Origin: Cladorhizidae sp. MBARI D1340-BT2
Lineage: Eukaryota > Porifera > Demospongiae > Poecilosclerida > Cladorhizidae
Length of the DNA stretch: 64,000 bases
Assembly: GCA_028752905.1 (NCBI GenBank)
Contig: JAQNBH010000003.1
Coordinates: 33,096,222 to 33,160,221 of the forward strand
Direction of reading: 5' to 3'
Notes under the pieces: generated by a model
What the model saw: the letters and a program-made list of their open reading frames with translations, nothing else
Told to the model about the DNA's origin: nothing
The model's database searches: none
Part shown: positions 1 to 9,779 of the stretch, piece after piece
How positions within the stretch are numbered: the first letter of the stretch is position 1
How the letters are laid out: each line of letters begins with the position of its first letter
Translations under genes and position numbers: made by a program

Positions 1-714
1 GGTGCCATGAGCTAACTTAGAGACAACCACATGTCTCCCGTTCAGACCTACTCTCTCACTGGTGCCATGAGCTAACTCAGAGGCAACCACATGTCTCCCG
101 CACAGACCTACTCACCCACTGGTGCCATGAGCTAACTCAGAGGCAACCACATGTCTCCCGTACAGACCTACTCTCCCACTGGTGCCATGAGCTACTTAGA
201 GACAACCACATGTCTCCCGTTCAGACCTACTCTCTCACTGGTGCCATGAGCTAACTCAGAGGCAACCACATATCTCCCGTACAGACCTACACTCTCAGTG
301 GTGCCATGAGCTAACTCAGAGGCAACCACATGTCTCCCGTACAGATCTACTCCCTCACTGGTGCCATGAGCTAACTCAGAGGCAACCACATGTCTCCTGT
401 ACAGACCTACTCTCTCACTGGTGCCATGAGCAAATTCAGAGGCAACACCATGTCTCCTGTACAGACCTACTCTCTCACTGATACCATGAGCTAACTCAGA
501 GGCAACCACATGTCTCCCATACAGACCTACTCAATGGTCCCATGAGCTAACTCAGAGGCAACTACGTGTCTCCCATACAGACCTACTCTCTCACTGGTGC
601 CATGAGCTAACTCACAGGCAACCACATGTCTCCCGTACAGACCTACTCTCTCACTGGTGCCATGAGCTAACTCAGAGGCAACCACATGTCTCCCATAAGG
701 TCTACTCTCTCACT
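1..714 (+). repeat. Mixed-unit module shared with 44.2 and 54.0 kb
   Basis: Twelve units containing three length variants in a fixed order: a 59-bp unit at 181 (GAGCTACTTAGAG), a 56-bp unit at 480 and a 59-bp unit at 656 (AAGGTCTAC). The same order and nearly the same spacing recurs at 44,196 / 44,495 / 44,662 and 53,997 / 54,296 / 54,463. The 181-to-480 interval is 299 bp in all three. The second interval is 176 bp here and 167 bp in the others, because they carry a 9-bp deletion in one unit. The three are therefore copies of one ancestral module. Confidence 0.88.
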
Positions 715-2034
715 GGTGCCATCACCTAACTCAGAGGCAACCACATGTCTCCCGTACAGACTTACTCTCTCACTGGTGCCATGAGCTAACTCAGAGGCAA
801 CCACATGTCTCCCGTACAGACCTACTCTCTCACTGGTGCCATGAGCTAATTCAGAGGTAACCACATGTCTCCCGTACAGACCTACTCTCTCACTGGTGCC
901 ATGAGCTAACACAGAGGCTACCACATGTCTCCCGTACAGACCTACTCTCTCACTGGTGCCATGAGCTAACTCAGAGGCAACCACATGTCTCCCATTCAGA
1001 CCAACTCTCTCACTGGTGCCATGCGCTAACTCAGAGGCAACCACATGTCTCCCGTACAGACCTACTCTCTCACTGGTCCCATGAGCTAACTCAGAGGCAA
1101 CCACATGTCTCCCGTACAGACCTACTCTCTCACTGGTGCCATGAGCTAACTCAGAGGCAACCACATGTCTCCCGTACAGACCTAATCTCTCACTGGTGCC
1201 ATGAGCTAACTCAGAGGCAACCACATGTCTCCTGTACAGACCTACTCTCTCACTGGTGCCATGAGCTAACTCAGAGGCAACCACATGTCTCCCGTACAGA
1301 CCTACTCTCTAACTGGTGCCATGAGCTAACTCAGATGCAACCACATGTCTCCCGTACAGACCTACTCTCTCACTGGTGCCATGAGCTAACTCAGAGGCAA
1401 CCACATGTCTCCCGTACAGACCTACTCTCTCACTGGTGCCATGAGCTAACTCAGAGGCAACCACTTGTCTCCCGTACAGACCTACTCTCTCACTGGTGCC
1501 ATGATCTAACTCAGAGGCAACGACATGTCTCCCGTACAGACCTACTCTCTCACTGGTGCCATGAGCTAACTCAGAGGCAACCACATGTCTCCCGTACAGA
1601 CCTACTCTCTCACTGGCGCCATGAACTAACTCAGAGGCAACCACATGTCTCCCGTACAGACTTACTCTCTCACTGGTGACATGAGCTAACTAAGAGGCAA
1701 CCATATGTCTCCCGTACAGACCTACTCTCTCACTGGTGCCATGAGCTAACTAAGAGGCAACCACATGCCTCCCGTACAGACCTACTCTCTCACTGGTGCC
1801 ATGAGCTAACTCAGAGGCAACCACATGTCTCCCGCACAGACCTACTCTCCCACTGGTGCCATGAGCTAACTCAGAGGCAACCACATGTCTCCCGTACAGA
1901 CCTACTCTCCCACTGGTGCCATGAGCTAACTTAGAGACAACCACATGTCTCCCGTTCAGACCTACTCTCTCACTGGTGCCATGAGCTAACTCAGAGGCAA
2001 CCACATGTCTCCTGTACAGACCTACTCTCTCACT
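715..2034 (+). repeat. Run of 22 regular 60-bp units
   Basis: No length variant occurs in this stretch, and many units are at or near consensus, for example 1375-1434. Compared with the related copies at 44,721-45,020 and 54,522-54,821, which have only five units between the AAGGTC 59-mer and the next 62-bp unit, this interval holds 17 more units. Local expansion here or contraction there is implied. Confidence 0.9.
1375..1434 (+). repeat. Reference unit: exact consensus 60-bp monomer
   Basis: This copy equals the consensus I infer and serves as the numbering reference (unit positions 1-60). Landmarks: a TGAG-CTAA-CTCA inverted repeat at 8-19; the palindrome ACATGT at 29-34; one CpG at 39-40 inside CTCCCGTAC; GTAC at 40-43; and a pyrimidine tract CTCTCTC at 51-57. 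One frame per strand lacks stops: 20 residues per unit on the minus strand (VVASELAHGTSERVGLYGRH) and 20 on the plus strand (CHELTQRQPHVSRTDLLSHW). The other four frames have a stop in every unit. I see no CENP-B-box-like TTCG core, no TATA box and no AATAAA in the consensus. Confidence 0.95.
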
Positions 2035-2152
2035 GGTGCCATGAGCAAATTCAGAGGCAACCACATGTCTCCTGTACAGACCTGTACTCTCTCACTGATA
2101 CCATGAGCTAACTCAGAGGCAACCACATGTCTCCCATACAGACCTACTCACT
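2035..2152 (+). repeat. Linked 62 + 56-bp unit pair (118 bp)
   Basis: All 12 units of 62 bp (GT inserted: CCTGTACTCTCTC) are followed at once by a 56-bp unit that begins GATACC: 2035, 45,021, 46,809, 49,018, 54,822, 56,251, 56,964, 58,273, 59,105, 61,018, 61,910, 63,707. The 62-bp unit usually has GAGCAAATTCAG. The pair is therefore inherited as one block, found at the left edge and right of 45 kb only. Confidence 0.93.
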
Positions 2153-2866
2153 GGTGCTATGAGCTAACTCAGAGGCAACCACATGTCTCCCGTACAGACC
2201 TACCCTCTCACTGGTGCCATGATCTAACTCAGAGGCAACCACATGTCTCCCGAACAGACCTACTCTCTCACTGTTGCCATGAGCTAACTCAGAGGCAACC
2301 ACATGTCTCCCGTACAGACCTACTCTCTCACTGGTGCCATGAGAGGCAACCACATGTCTCCCGTACAGACCTATGTACTCTCTCACTGGTACCATGAGCT
2401 AACTCAGAGGCAACCACATGTCTCCTGTACAGACCTACTATCTCACTGGTGCCATGAGCTAACTCAGAGGCAACCACATGTCTCCTGTACAGACCTACTC
2501 TCTCACTGGTACCATGAGCTAACTCAGAGGCAACCAAATGTCTCCTGTAAGGCCTACTCTCTCACTGGTGCCATGAGCTAACTCAGAAGCAACCACATGT
2601 CTCCCGCACAGACCTACTCTCCCACTGGTGCCATGAGCTAACTCAGAGGCAACCATATGTCTCCCGTACAGACCTACTCTCCCACTGGTGCCATGAGCTA
2701 ACTTAGAGACAACCACATTTCTCCGGTTCAGACCTACTCTCTCACTGGTGCCATGAGCTAACTTAGAGACAACCACATTTCTCCCGTTCAGACCTACTCT
2801 CTCAGTGGTGCCATGAGCTAACTCAGAGGCAACCACATGTCTCCCGTACAGACCTACTCTCTCACT
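2035..2866 (+). repeat. Length-variant-rich block: 62-56-55-59 bp
   Basis: Fourteen units. A 62-bp unit (2035) is followed at once by a 56-bp unit (2097), then a 55-bp unit (2333) and a 59-bp AAGGCC unit (2508). The same 62-56-55-59 order dominates the right-hand fifth of the window, for example at 45,021-45,612 and 58,273-58,744. This block is therefore related to those HORs, although they lie 40-56 kb away. Confidence 0.85.
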
Positions 2867-2941
2867 GGTGCCATGAGCTAACTCAGAGGCAACCACATGT
2901 CTCCCGTACACATGTCTCCCATACAGACCTACTCTCTCACT
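2867..2941 (+). repeat. 75-bp unit (15-bp internal duplication)
   Basis: The unit reads CTCCCGTACACATGTCTCCC, so a 15-bp stretch covering ACATGTCTCCCGTAC is present twice, with the second copy changed from CCCGTA to CCCATA. The only other example is its tandem twin at 4021-4095. The extra 15 bp keep the frame. Confidence 0.94.
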
Positions 2942-3121
2942 GGTTCCATGAGCTAACTCAGAGGCAACCACATGTCTCCCGTACAGACCTACTCTCTCAC
3001 TGGCACCATGAGCTAACTCAGAGGCAACCACATGTCTCCCATACAGACCTACTCTCTCACTGGTGCCATGAGCTAACTAAGAGGCAACCACATGTCTCCC
3101 GTACAGACCTACTCTCTCACT

Positions 3122-3181
3122 GGTGCCATTAGATAACCCAGAGACAATCACATGTCTCCTGTACAGATCTACTCTCTCACT
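3122..3181 (+). repeat. Divergent ATTAG-type marker unit
   Basis: This unit has GCCATTAGATAACCCAGAG, AATCACATG and TCCTGTACAGATC, at least six differences from consensus. Fourteen relatives mark HOR copies: 3122, 4276, 13,783, 14,923, 19,598, 24,750, 26,673, 27,873, 33,636, 39,086, 43,173, 47,582, 49,731, 52,974. The first two read TTAGATAACC, the others TTAGCTAACC. Because it is so distinct, it is a dependable anchor for alignment. Confidence 0.92.
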
Positions 3182-4020
3182 GGTGCCATGAGCTAACTCA
3201 GAGGCAACCACATGTCTCCCGCACAGACCTACCCTCACACTGGTGCCATGAGCTAACTCAGAGGCAACCACATGTCTCCCATACAGACCTACGCTCCCAC
3301 TGGTGCCATGAGCTAACTCAGAGACAACCACATGTCTCCCGTTCAGACCTACTCACTCACTGGTGCCATGAGCTAACTCAGAGGCAACCACATGTCTCCC
3401 ATACAGACCTACTCTCTCACTGGTGCCATGAGCTAACTCAGAGGCAACCAGATGTCTCCTGTACAGACCTACTCTCTCACTGGTGCCATGAACTAACTCA
3501 GAGGCAACCACATGTCTCCCGTACAGACCTACTCTCCCACTGGTGCCATGAGCTAACTCAGAGACAACCACATGTCTCCCTTACAGACCTATTCTCTCAC
3601 TGGTGCCATGAGCTAACTAAGAGGCAACCACATGTCTCCCGTAAAGACCTATTCTCTCACTGGTGCCATGAGCTAACTCAGAGGAAACCACATGTCTCCT
3701 GTACAGATCTACTCTCTCACTGGTGCCATGAGCTAACTCAGAGGCAACCTCATGTCTCCCGTGCAGAGCTACTCTCTCACTGGTGCCATGAGCTAATTAG
3801 AGGCAACCACATGTCTCCCATACAGACCTACTCTCTCACTGGTGCCATGAGCTAACTCAGAAGCAACCACATGTCTCCCGTACAGACCTACTCTCCCACT
3901 GTTGCCATGAGCTAACTCAGAGGCAACCACATGCCTCCCGTACAGACCTACTCTCTCACTGGTGCCATGAGCTAACTCAGAGGCAACCACATGTCTCCCG
4001 CACAGACCTACTCTCTCACT

Positions 4021-5174
4021 GGTGCCATGAGCTAACTCAGAGGCAACCACATGTCTCCCGTACACATGTCTCCCATACAGACCTACTCTCTCACTGGTTC
4101 CATGAGCTAACTCAGAGGCAACCACATGTCTCCCGTACAGACCTACTCTCTCACTGGCACCATGAGCTAACTCAGAGGCAACCACATGTCTCCCATACAG
4201 ACCTACTCTCTCACTGGTGCCATGAGCTAACTAAGAGGCAACCACATGTCTCCCGTACAGACCTACTCTCTCACTGGTGCCATTAGATAACCCAGAGACA
4301 ATCACATGTCTCCTGTACAGATCTACTCTCTCACAGGTGCCATGAGCTAACTCAGAGGCAACCACATGTCTCCCGCACAGACCTACCCTCACACTGGTGC
4401 CATGAGCTAACTCAGAGGCAACCACATGTCTCCCATACAGACCTACGCTCCCACTGGTGCCATGAGCTAACTCAGAGACAACCACATGTCTCCCGTTCAG
4501 ACCTACTCACTCACTGGTGCCATGAGCTAACTCAGAGGCAACCACATGTCTCCCGTACAGACCTACTCTCTCACTGGTGCCATGAGCTAACTCAGAGGCA
4601 ACCAGATGTCTCCTGTACAGACCTACTCTCTCACTGGTGCCATGAACTAACTCAGAGGCAACCACATGTCTCCCGTACAGACCTACTCTCCCACTGGTGC
4701 CATGAGCTAACTCAGAGACAACCACATGTCTCCCTTACAGACCTATTCTCTCACTGGTGCCATGAGCTAACTAAGAGGCAACCACATGTCTCCCGTAAAG
4801 ACCTATTCTCTCACTGGTGCCATGAGCTAACTCAGAGGAAACCACATGTCTCCTGTACAGATCTACTCTCTCACTGGTGCCATGAGCTAACTCAGAGGCA
4901 ACCACATGTCTCCCGTGCAGAGCTACTCTCTCACTGGTGCCATGAGCTAATTAGAGGCAACCACATGTCTCCCATACAGACCTACTCTCTCACTGGTGCC
5001 ATGAGCTAACTCAGAAGCAACCACATGTCTCCCGTACAGACCTACTCTCCCACTGTTGCCATGAGCTAACTCAGAGGCAACCACATGCCTCCCGTACAGA
5101 CCTACTCTCTCACTGGTGCCATGAGCTAACTCAGAGGCAACCACATGTCTCCCGCACAGACCTACTCTCCCACT
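4021..5174 (+). repeat. 1,154-bp HOR, copy 2
   Basis: Near-identical tandem copy of 2867-4020. All landmarks shift by exactly 1,154 bp: the 75-mer 2867 to 4021, the ATTAG unit 3122 to 4276, the 59-mer 3782 to 4936. By eye I found only three base differences (CACTGG to CACAGG near 4335; CCCATAC to CCCGTAC near 4553; CTCTCTC to CTCTCCC in the last unit). This implies a recent duplication. Confidence 0.92.
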
Positions 5175-5774
5175 GGTGCCATGAGCTAACACAGAGGCAA
5201 CCACATGTCTCCCGTACAGACCTACTCTCTCACTGGTGCCATGAGCTAACTCAGAGGCAACCACATGTCTCCCATACAGACCAACTCTCTCACTGGTGCC
5301 ATGCGCTAACTCAGAGGCAACCACAAGTCTCCCGTACAGACCTACTCTCTCACTGGTGCCATGAGCTAACTCAGAGGCAACCACATGTCTCCCGTACAGA
5401 CCTACTCTCTCACTGGTGCCATGAGCTAACTCAGAGGCAACCACATGTCTCCCGTACAGACCTACTCTCTCACTGGTGCCATGAGCTAACTCAGAGGCAA
5501 CCACATGTCTCCCGTACAGACCTACTCTCTCACTGGTGCCATGAGCTAACTCAGAGGCAACCACATGTCTCCCGTACAGACCTACTCTCTCACTGGTGCC
5601 ATGAGCTAACTCAGAGGCAACCACTTGTCTCACGTACAGACCTACTCTCTCACTGGTGCCATGATCTAACTCTGAGGCAACGACATGTCTCCCGTACAGA
5701 CCTACTCTCTCACTGGTGCCATGAGCTAACTCAGAGGCAACCACATGTCTCCCGTACAGACCTACTCTCTCACT
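5175..5774 (+). repeat. Ten regular 60-bp units
   Basis: A near-consensus run joining the 1,154-bp pair to the 55-bp-anchored HOR family. Its last units carry ACTTGTCTCACGTAC and GCAACGACATG, which also precede the 55-bp unit at 9485, 12,053, 18,104, 23,020 and 37,416. It therefore represents the tail of that HOR. Confidence 0.85.
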
Positions 5775-5829
5775 GGTGCCATGAGAGGCAACCACATGTC
5801 TCCCGTACAGACCTATGTACTCTCTCACT
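5775..5829 (+). repeat. 55-bp unit class (9-bp deletion plus 4-bp insertion)
   Basis: Representative of 18 units: 2333, 5775, 7212, 9485, 9780, 12,053, 18,104, 23,020, 37,416, 45,379, 47,047, 49,256, 55,180, 56,609, 57,262, 58,511, 61,256, 63,945. Each lacks nine bases within GAGCTAACTCAGAGG, leaving ATGAGAGGC, and gains TGTA in CCTATGTACTC. The two changes also occur alone: the deletion only in 51-bp units (44,611, 54,412) and the insertion only in 64-bp units (60,358, 63,047). Confidence 0.94.
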
Positions 5830-5949
5830 GGTGCCATGAGCTAACTCAGAGGCAACCACATGTCTCCTGTACAGACCTATTCTCTCACTGATGCCATGAG
5901 CTAACTCAGAGGCAAATACATGTCTTCTGTACAGACCTACTCTCTCACT

Positions 5950-6008
5950 GGTACCATGAGCTAACTCAGAGGCAACCACATGTCTCCCGTAAGGCGTACT
6001 CTCTCACT
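5950..6008 (+). repeat. 59-bp unit class (three subtypes)
   Basis: Representative of 23 units that lack one base. Most change GTACAGACCTAC to GTAAGGCCTAC, GTAAGGCGTAC or GTAAGGTCTAC. The AAGGCG subtype is limited to 5950, 7387 and 9955; AAGGTC to 656, 44,662 and 54,463; AAGGCC to the rest (2508, 12,228, 16,006, 18,279, 23,195, 37,591, 45,554, 55,355, 58,686, 59,999, 61,431, 62,688). Five lose a base elsewhere: GCTACTTAG (181, 44,196, 53,997) and GCTAATTAG (3782, 4936). The subtypes trace HOR ancestry. Confidence 0.92.
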
Positions 6009-7925
6009 GGTGCCATGAGCTAACTCAGAGGCAACCACATGTCTCCCATACAGACCTACTCTCTCACTGGTGCCATGAGCTAACTCAGAGGCAACCACAT
6101 GTCTCCCGTACAGACCTACTCTCTCACTGGTGCCATGAGCTAACTAAGAGGCAACCATATGTCTCCCGTACAGATCTACTCTCTCACTGGTGCCATGAGC
6201 TACCTCAGAGGCAACCACATGTCTCCCGTACAGACCTACTCTCTAACTGGTGCCATGAGCTAACTCAGAGGCAAACACATGTCTCCCGTACAGACCTACT
6301 CTCTCACTGGTGCCATGATCTAACTCAGAGGCAACGACATGTCTCCCATACAGACCTACTCTCCCACTGGTACCATGAGCTAACTCAGAGGCAACCACAT
6401 GTCTCCCGTACAGACCTACTCTCTCATTGGTGCCATGAGCTAACTAAGAGGCAACCACATGTCTCCCGTACAGACCTATTCTCTCACTGGTGCCATGAGC
6501 TAACTCAGAGGAAACCACATGTCTCCTGTACAGACCTACTCTCTCACTGGTGCCATGAGCTAACTCAGAGGCAACCACATGTCTCCCATACAGAGCTACT
6601 CTCTCACTGGTGCCATGAGCTAACTTAGAGGCAACCACATGTCTCCCATACAGACCTACTCTCTCACTGGTGCCATGAGCTAACTCAGAAGCAACCACAT
6701 GTCTCCCGTACAGACCTACTCTCCCACTGGTGCCTTGAGCTAACTCAGAGGCAACCACATGTCTCCCGTACAGACCTACAACTCTCTCACTGGTGCCATG
6801 AGCTAACTCAGAGGCAACCACATGCCTCCCGTACAGACATACTCTCTCACTGGTGCCATGAGCTAACTCAGAGGCAACCACATGTCTCCCGCACAGACCT
6901 ACTCTCCCACTGTTGCCATGAGCTAACTCAGAAGCAACCACATGTCTCCCGTACAGACCTACTCTCTCACTGGTGCCATGAGCTAACTCAGAGGCAACCA
7001 CATGTCTCCCATACAGACCATCTCTCTCACTGGTGCCATGCGCTAACACAGAGGCAACCACATGTCTCCCGTACAGACCTACTCTCTCACTAGTGCCATG
7101 AGCTAACTCAGAGGCAACCACATGTCTCCCGTACAGATCTACTCTCTCACTGGTGCCATGAGCTAACTCAGAGGCAACCACATGTCTCCCGTACAGACCT
7201 ACTCTCTCACTGGTGCCATGAGAGGCAACCACATGTCTCCCGTACAGACCTATGTACTCTCTCACTGGTGCCATGAGCTAACTCAGAGGCAACCACATGT
7301 CTCCTGTACAGACCTATTCTCTCACTGATGCCATGAGCTAACTCAGAGGCAAATACATGTCTTCTGTACAGACCTACTCTCTCACTGGTACCATGAGCTA
7401 ACTCAGAGGCAACCACATGTCTCCCGTAAGGCGTACTCTCTCACTGGTGCCATGAGCTAACTCAGAGGTAACCACATGTCTCCCATACAGACCTACTCTC
7501 TCACTGGTGCCATGAGCTAACTCAGAGGCAACCACATGTCTCCCGTACAGACCTACTCTCTCACTGGTGCCATGAGCTAACTAAGAGGCAACCATATGTC
7601 TCCCGTACAGATCTACTCTCTCACTGGTGCCATGAGCTACCTCAGAGGCAACCACATGTCTCCCGTACAGACCTACTCTCTAACTGGTGCCATGAGCTAA
7701 CTCAGAGGCAAACACATGTCTCCCGTACAGACCTACTCTCTCACTGGTGCCATGATCTAACTCAGAGGCAACGACATGTCTCCCATACAGACCTACTCTC
7801 CCACTGGTACCATGAGCTAACTCAGAGGCAACCACATGTCTCCCGTACAGACTTACTCTCTCACTGGTGACATGAGCTAACTAAGAGGCAACCACATGTC
7901 TCCTGTACAGATCTACTCTCTCACT

Positions 7926-7981
7926 GGTGTCATGAGCTAACTCAGAGGCAACCACATGTCTCCTGTACAGACCTAGTCACT
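7926..7981 (+). repeat. 56-bp unit class (4-bp loss in the CT tract)
   Basis: Representative of 30 units of 56 bp. Fifteen have CCTAGTCACT (7926, 10,494, 12,767, 16,545, 21,461, 23,734, 35,559, 38,130, 46,213, 48,482, 55,895, 57,797, 59,763, 60,542, 63,231). The other fifteen have CCTACTCACT or its variants ending CACGGG or CAATGG (480, 2097, 44,495, 45,083, 46,871, 49,080, 54,296, 54,884, 56,313, 57,026, 58,335, 59,167, 61,080, 61,972, 63,769). Both types lose two CT steps from unit positions 51-56. They shift both open frames. Confidence 0.93.
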
Positions 7982-8008
7982 GGTGCCATGAACTAACTCA
8001 GAGGCAAC

Positions 8009-8014
8009 CACGTG
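8009..8014 (+). promoter_or_regulatory. CACGTG palindrome in a HOR-specific unit
   Basis: One C in place of consensus ACATG makes CACGTG, which is the canonical E-box sequence bound by bHLH factors. It occurs 16 times: 8009, 10,577, 12,850, 16,628, 18,845, 21,544, 23,817, 32,883, 35,642, 38,213, 46,296, 48,565, 55,978, 56,691, 57,880, 59,846. Thirteen follow a CCTAGTCACT 56-bp unit directly. After the 56-bp units at 60,542 and 63,231 it is CATGTG, as CpG deamination would give. The match is seen; any binding is unproven, and six bases recur easily. Confidence 0.4.
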
Positions 8015-8701
8015 TCTTCCATACAGACCTACTCTCTCACTGGTGCAATGAGCTAACTCAGAGGCAACCACATGTCTCCCGTACAGACCTACTCTCTCAC
8101 TGGTGCCATGAGCTAACTCAGAGGCAACCACATGCCTCCCGTACAGACCTACACTCTCACTGGTGCCATGAGCTAACTCAGAAGCAACCACATGTCTCCC
8201 GCACAGACCTACTCTCCCACTGGTGCCATGAGCTAACTCAGAGGCAACCACAGGTCTCCCGTACAGACCTACTCTCCCTCTGGTGCCATGAGCTAACTTA
8301 GAGACAACCACATGTCTCCCGTACAGACCTACTCTCTCACTGGTGCCATGAGCTAACTCAGAGGCAACCACATGTCTCCCGTACAGACCTACTCTCTCAT
8401 TGGTGCCATGAGCTAACTAAGAGGCAACCACATGTCTCCCGTACAGACCTATTCTCTCACTGGTGCCATGAGCTAACTCAGAGGAAACCACATGTCTCCT
8501 GTACAGACCTACTCTCTCACTGGTGCCATGAGCTAACTCAGAGGCAACCACATGTCTCCCATACAGAGCTACTCTCTCACTGGTGCCATGAGCTAACTTA
8601 GAGGCAACCACATGTCTCCCATACAGACCTACTCTCTCACTGGTGCCATGAGCTAACTCAGAAGCAACCACATGTCTCCCGTACAGACCTACTCTCCCAC
8701 T

Positions 8702-8764
8702 GGTGCCTTGAGCTAACTCAGAGGCAACCACATGTCTCCCGTACAGACCTACAACTCTCTCACT
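8702..8764 (+). repeat. 63-bp unit class (3-bp insertion)
   Basis: Representative of 16 units with CCTACAACTCTCTC in place of CCTACTCTCTC: 6729, 8702, 11,270, 15,643, 17,321, 20,318, 22,237, 25,350, 28,473, 34,416, 36,633, 39,686, 41,849, 43,953, 50,511, 53,754. The insertion keeps both open frames (an extra V in the minus-strand frame). It sits at the same point as the 2-bp and 4-bp insertions and the 4-bp losses. None occurs right of 53,754. Confidence 0.93.
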
Positions 8765-9484
8765 GGTGCCATGAGCTAACTCAGAGGCAACCACATGCCT
8801 CCCGTACAGACATACTCTCTCACTGGTGCCATGAGCTAACTCAGAGGCAACCACATGTCTCCCGCACAGACCTACTCTCCCACTGTTGCCATGAGCTAAC
8901 TCAGAAGCAACCACATGTCTCCCGTACAGACCTACTCTCTCACTGGTGCCATGAGCTAACTCAGAGGCAACCACATGTCTCCCATACAGACCATCTCTCT
9001 CACTGGTGCCATGCGCTAACACAGAGGCAACCACATGTCTCCCGTACAGACCTACTCTCTCACTAGTGCCATGAGCTAACTCAGAGGCAACCACATGTCT
9101 CCCGTACAGATCTACTCTCTCACTGGTGCCATGAGCTAACTCAGAGGCAACCACATGTCTCCCGTACAGACCTACTCTCTCACTGGTGCCATGAGCTAAC
9201 TCAGAGGCAAACACATGTCTCCCGTACAGACCTACTCTCTCACTGGTGCCATGAGCTAACTCAGAGGCAACCACATGTCTCCCGTACAGACCTACTCTCT
9301 CACTGGTGCCATGAGCTAACTCAGAGGCAACCACTTGTCTCACGTACAGACCTACTCTCTCACTGGTGCCATGATCTAACTCAGAGGTAACGACATGTCT
9401 CCCGTACAGACCTACTCTCTCACTGGTGCCATGAGCTAACTCAGAGGCAACCACATGTCTCCCGTACAGACCTACTCTCTCACT

Positions 9485-9779
9485 GGTGCCATGAGAGGCA
9501 ACCACATGTCTCCCGTACAGACCTATGTACTCTCTCACTGGTGCCATGAGCTAACTCAGAGGCAACCACATGTCTCCTGTACAGACCTACTCTCTCACTG
9601 GTGCCATGAGCTAACTCAGAGGCAACCACATGTCTCCTGTACAGACCTACTCTCTCACTGGTACCATGAGCTAACTCAGAGGCAACCACATGTCTCCCGT
9701 ACAGATCTACTCTCTCACTGGTGCCATGAGCTAACTCAGAGGCAACCACATGTCTCCCGTACAGACCTACTCTCTCACT
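9485..9779 (+). repeat. Five-unit, 295-bp insertion between HOR copies
   Basis: A 55-bp unit plus four 60-bp units, ending at another 55-bp unit (9780). Together with 7212-9484 it makes a 2,568-bp period. It looks like a remnant of a second exchange that joined the end of one HOR to the start of another: units at 9540 and 9600 carry the usual CCTGTAC pair, but the AAGGC 59-mer that normally follows is replaced by a 60-bp unit with CAGATCTAC. Confidence 0.85.

Larger units (their letters stand above)
2867..4020 (+). repeat. 1,154-bp HOR, copy 1 (starts with a 75-bp unit)
   Basis: Nineteen units, bounded by the 75-bp unit at 2867 and its twin at 4021. It contains the divergent ATTAG-type unit at 3122 and a 59-bp unit at 3782 (GAGCTAATTAGAG). 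Its last unit (3961) combines CCCGCACAG with a CTCTCTCACT end, whereas the counterpart in copy 2 has CTCTCCCACT. That is what a crossover inside this unit would leave. Confidence 0.92.
5775..7211 (+). repeat. 1,437-bp shortened form of the 2,273-bp HOR
   Basis: Starts with a 55-bp unit (5775), then a 59-bp AAGGCG unit (5950) and a 63-bp unit (6729). Aligned to 7212-9484 it is offset by 1,437 bp up to about 6,420, then by 1,973 bp, then by 2,273 bp. It therefore lacks 536 bp (eight 60-bp units plus the 56-bp unit) and 300 bp (five units). Both differences are whole numbers of units, as expected from unequal exchange in register. Confidence 0.88.
7212..9484 (+). repeat. Canonical 38-unit, 2,273-bp HOR, copy 1
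   Basis: Order: 55-bp unit (7212), 59-bp AAGGCG unit (7387), 56-bp CCTAGTCACT unit (7926), 63-bp unit (8702), then twelve regular units to the next 55-bp unit (9485). Intervals are 175, 539, 776 and 783 bp, and they recur exactly in 9780-12,052. The 56-bp unit is followed by a unit with CACGTG (8009-8014). This copy and the next differ by eye at only two bases. Confidence 0.93.

Noticed and set aside
1375..1434. The 60-bp unit as two diverged halves of about 24-30 bp
   Set aside because: ATG and CAGA words recur about 24-25 bp apart, but the remaining positions do not align convincingly; chance is sufficient.
1375..1434. GTCT-CCCGTAC-AGAC stem-loop around the CpG as a functional hairpin
   Set aside because: The stem is only four base pairs with a seven-base loop, and common variants are not compensated on the other arm.
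1335..1679. Plus-strand open frames overlapping the minus-strand ones as genes
   Set aside because: The same units are open on both strands; the plus frames are shorter, are broken by the same length variants, and have no independent support.
9485..9779. Transposon insertion between HOR copies
   Set aside because: The 295 bp are ordinary array units (55 + 4 x 60 bp) in register; there are no terminal repeats or target-site duplication.
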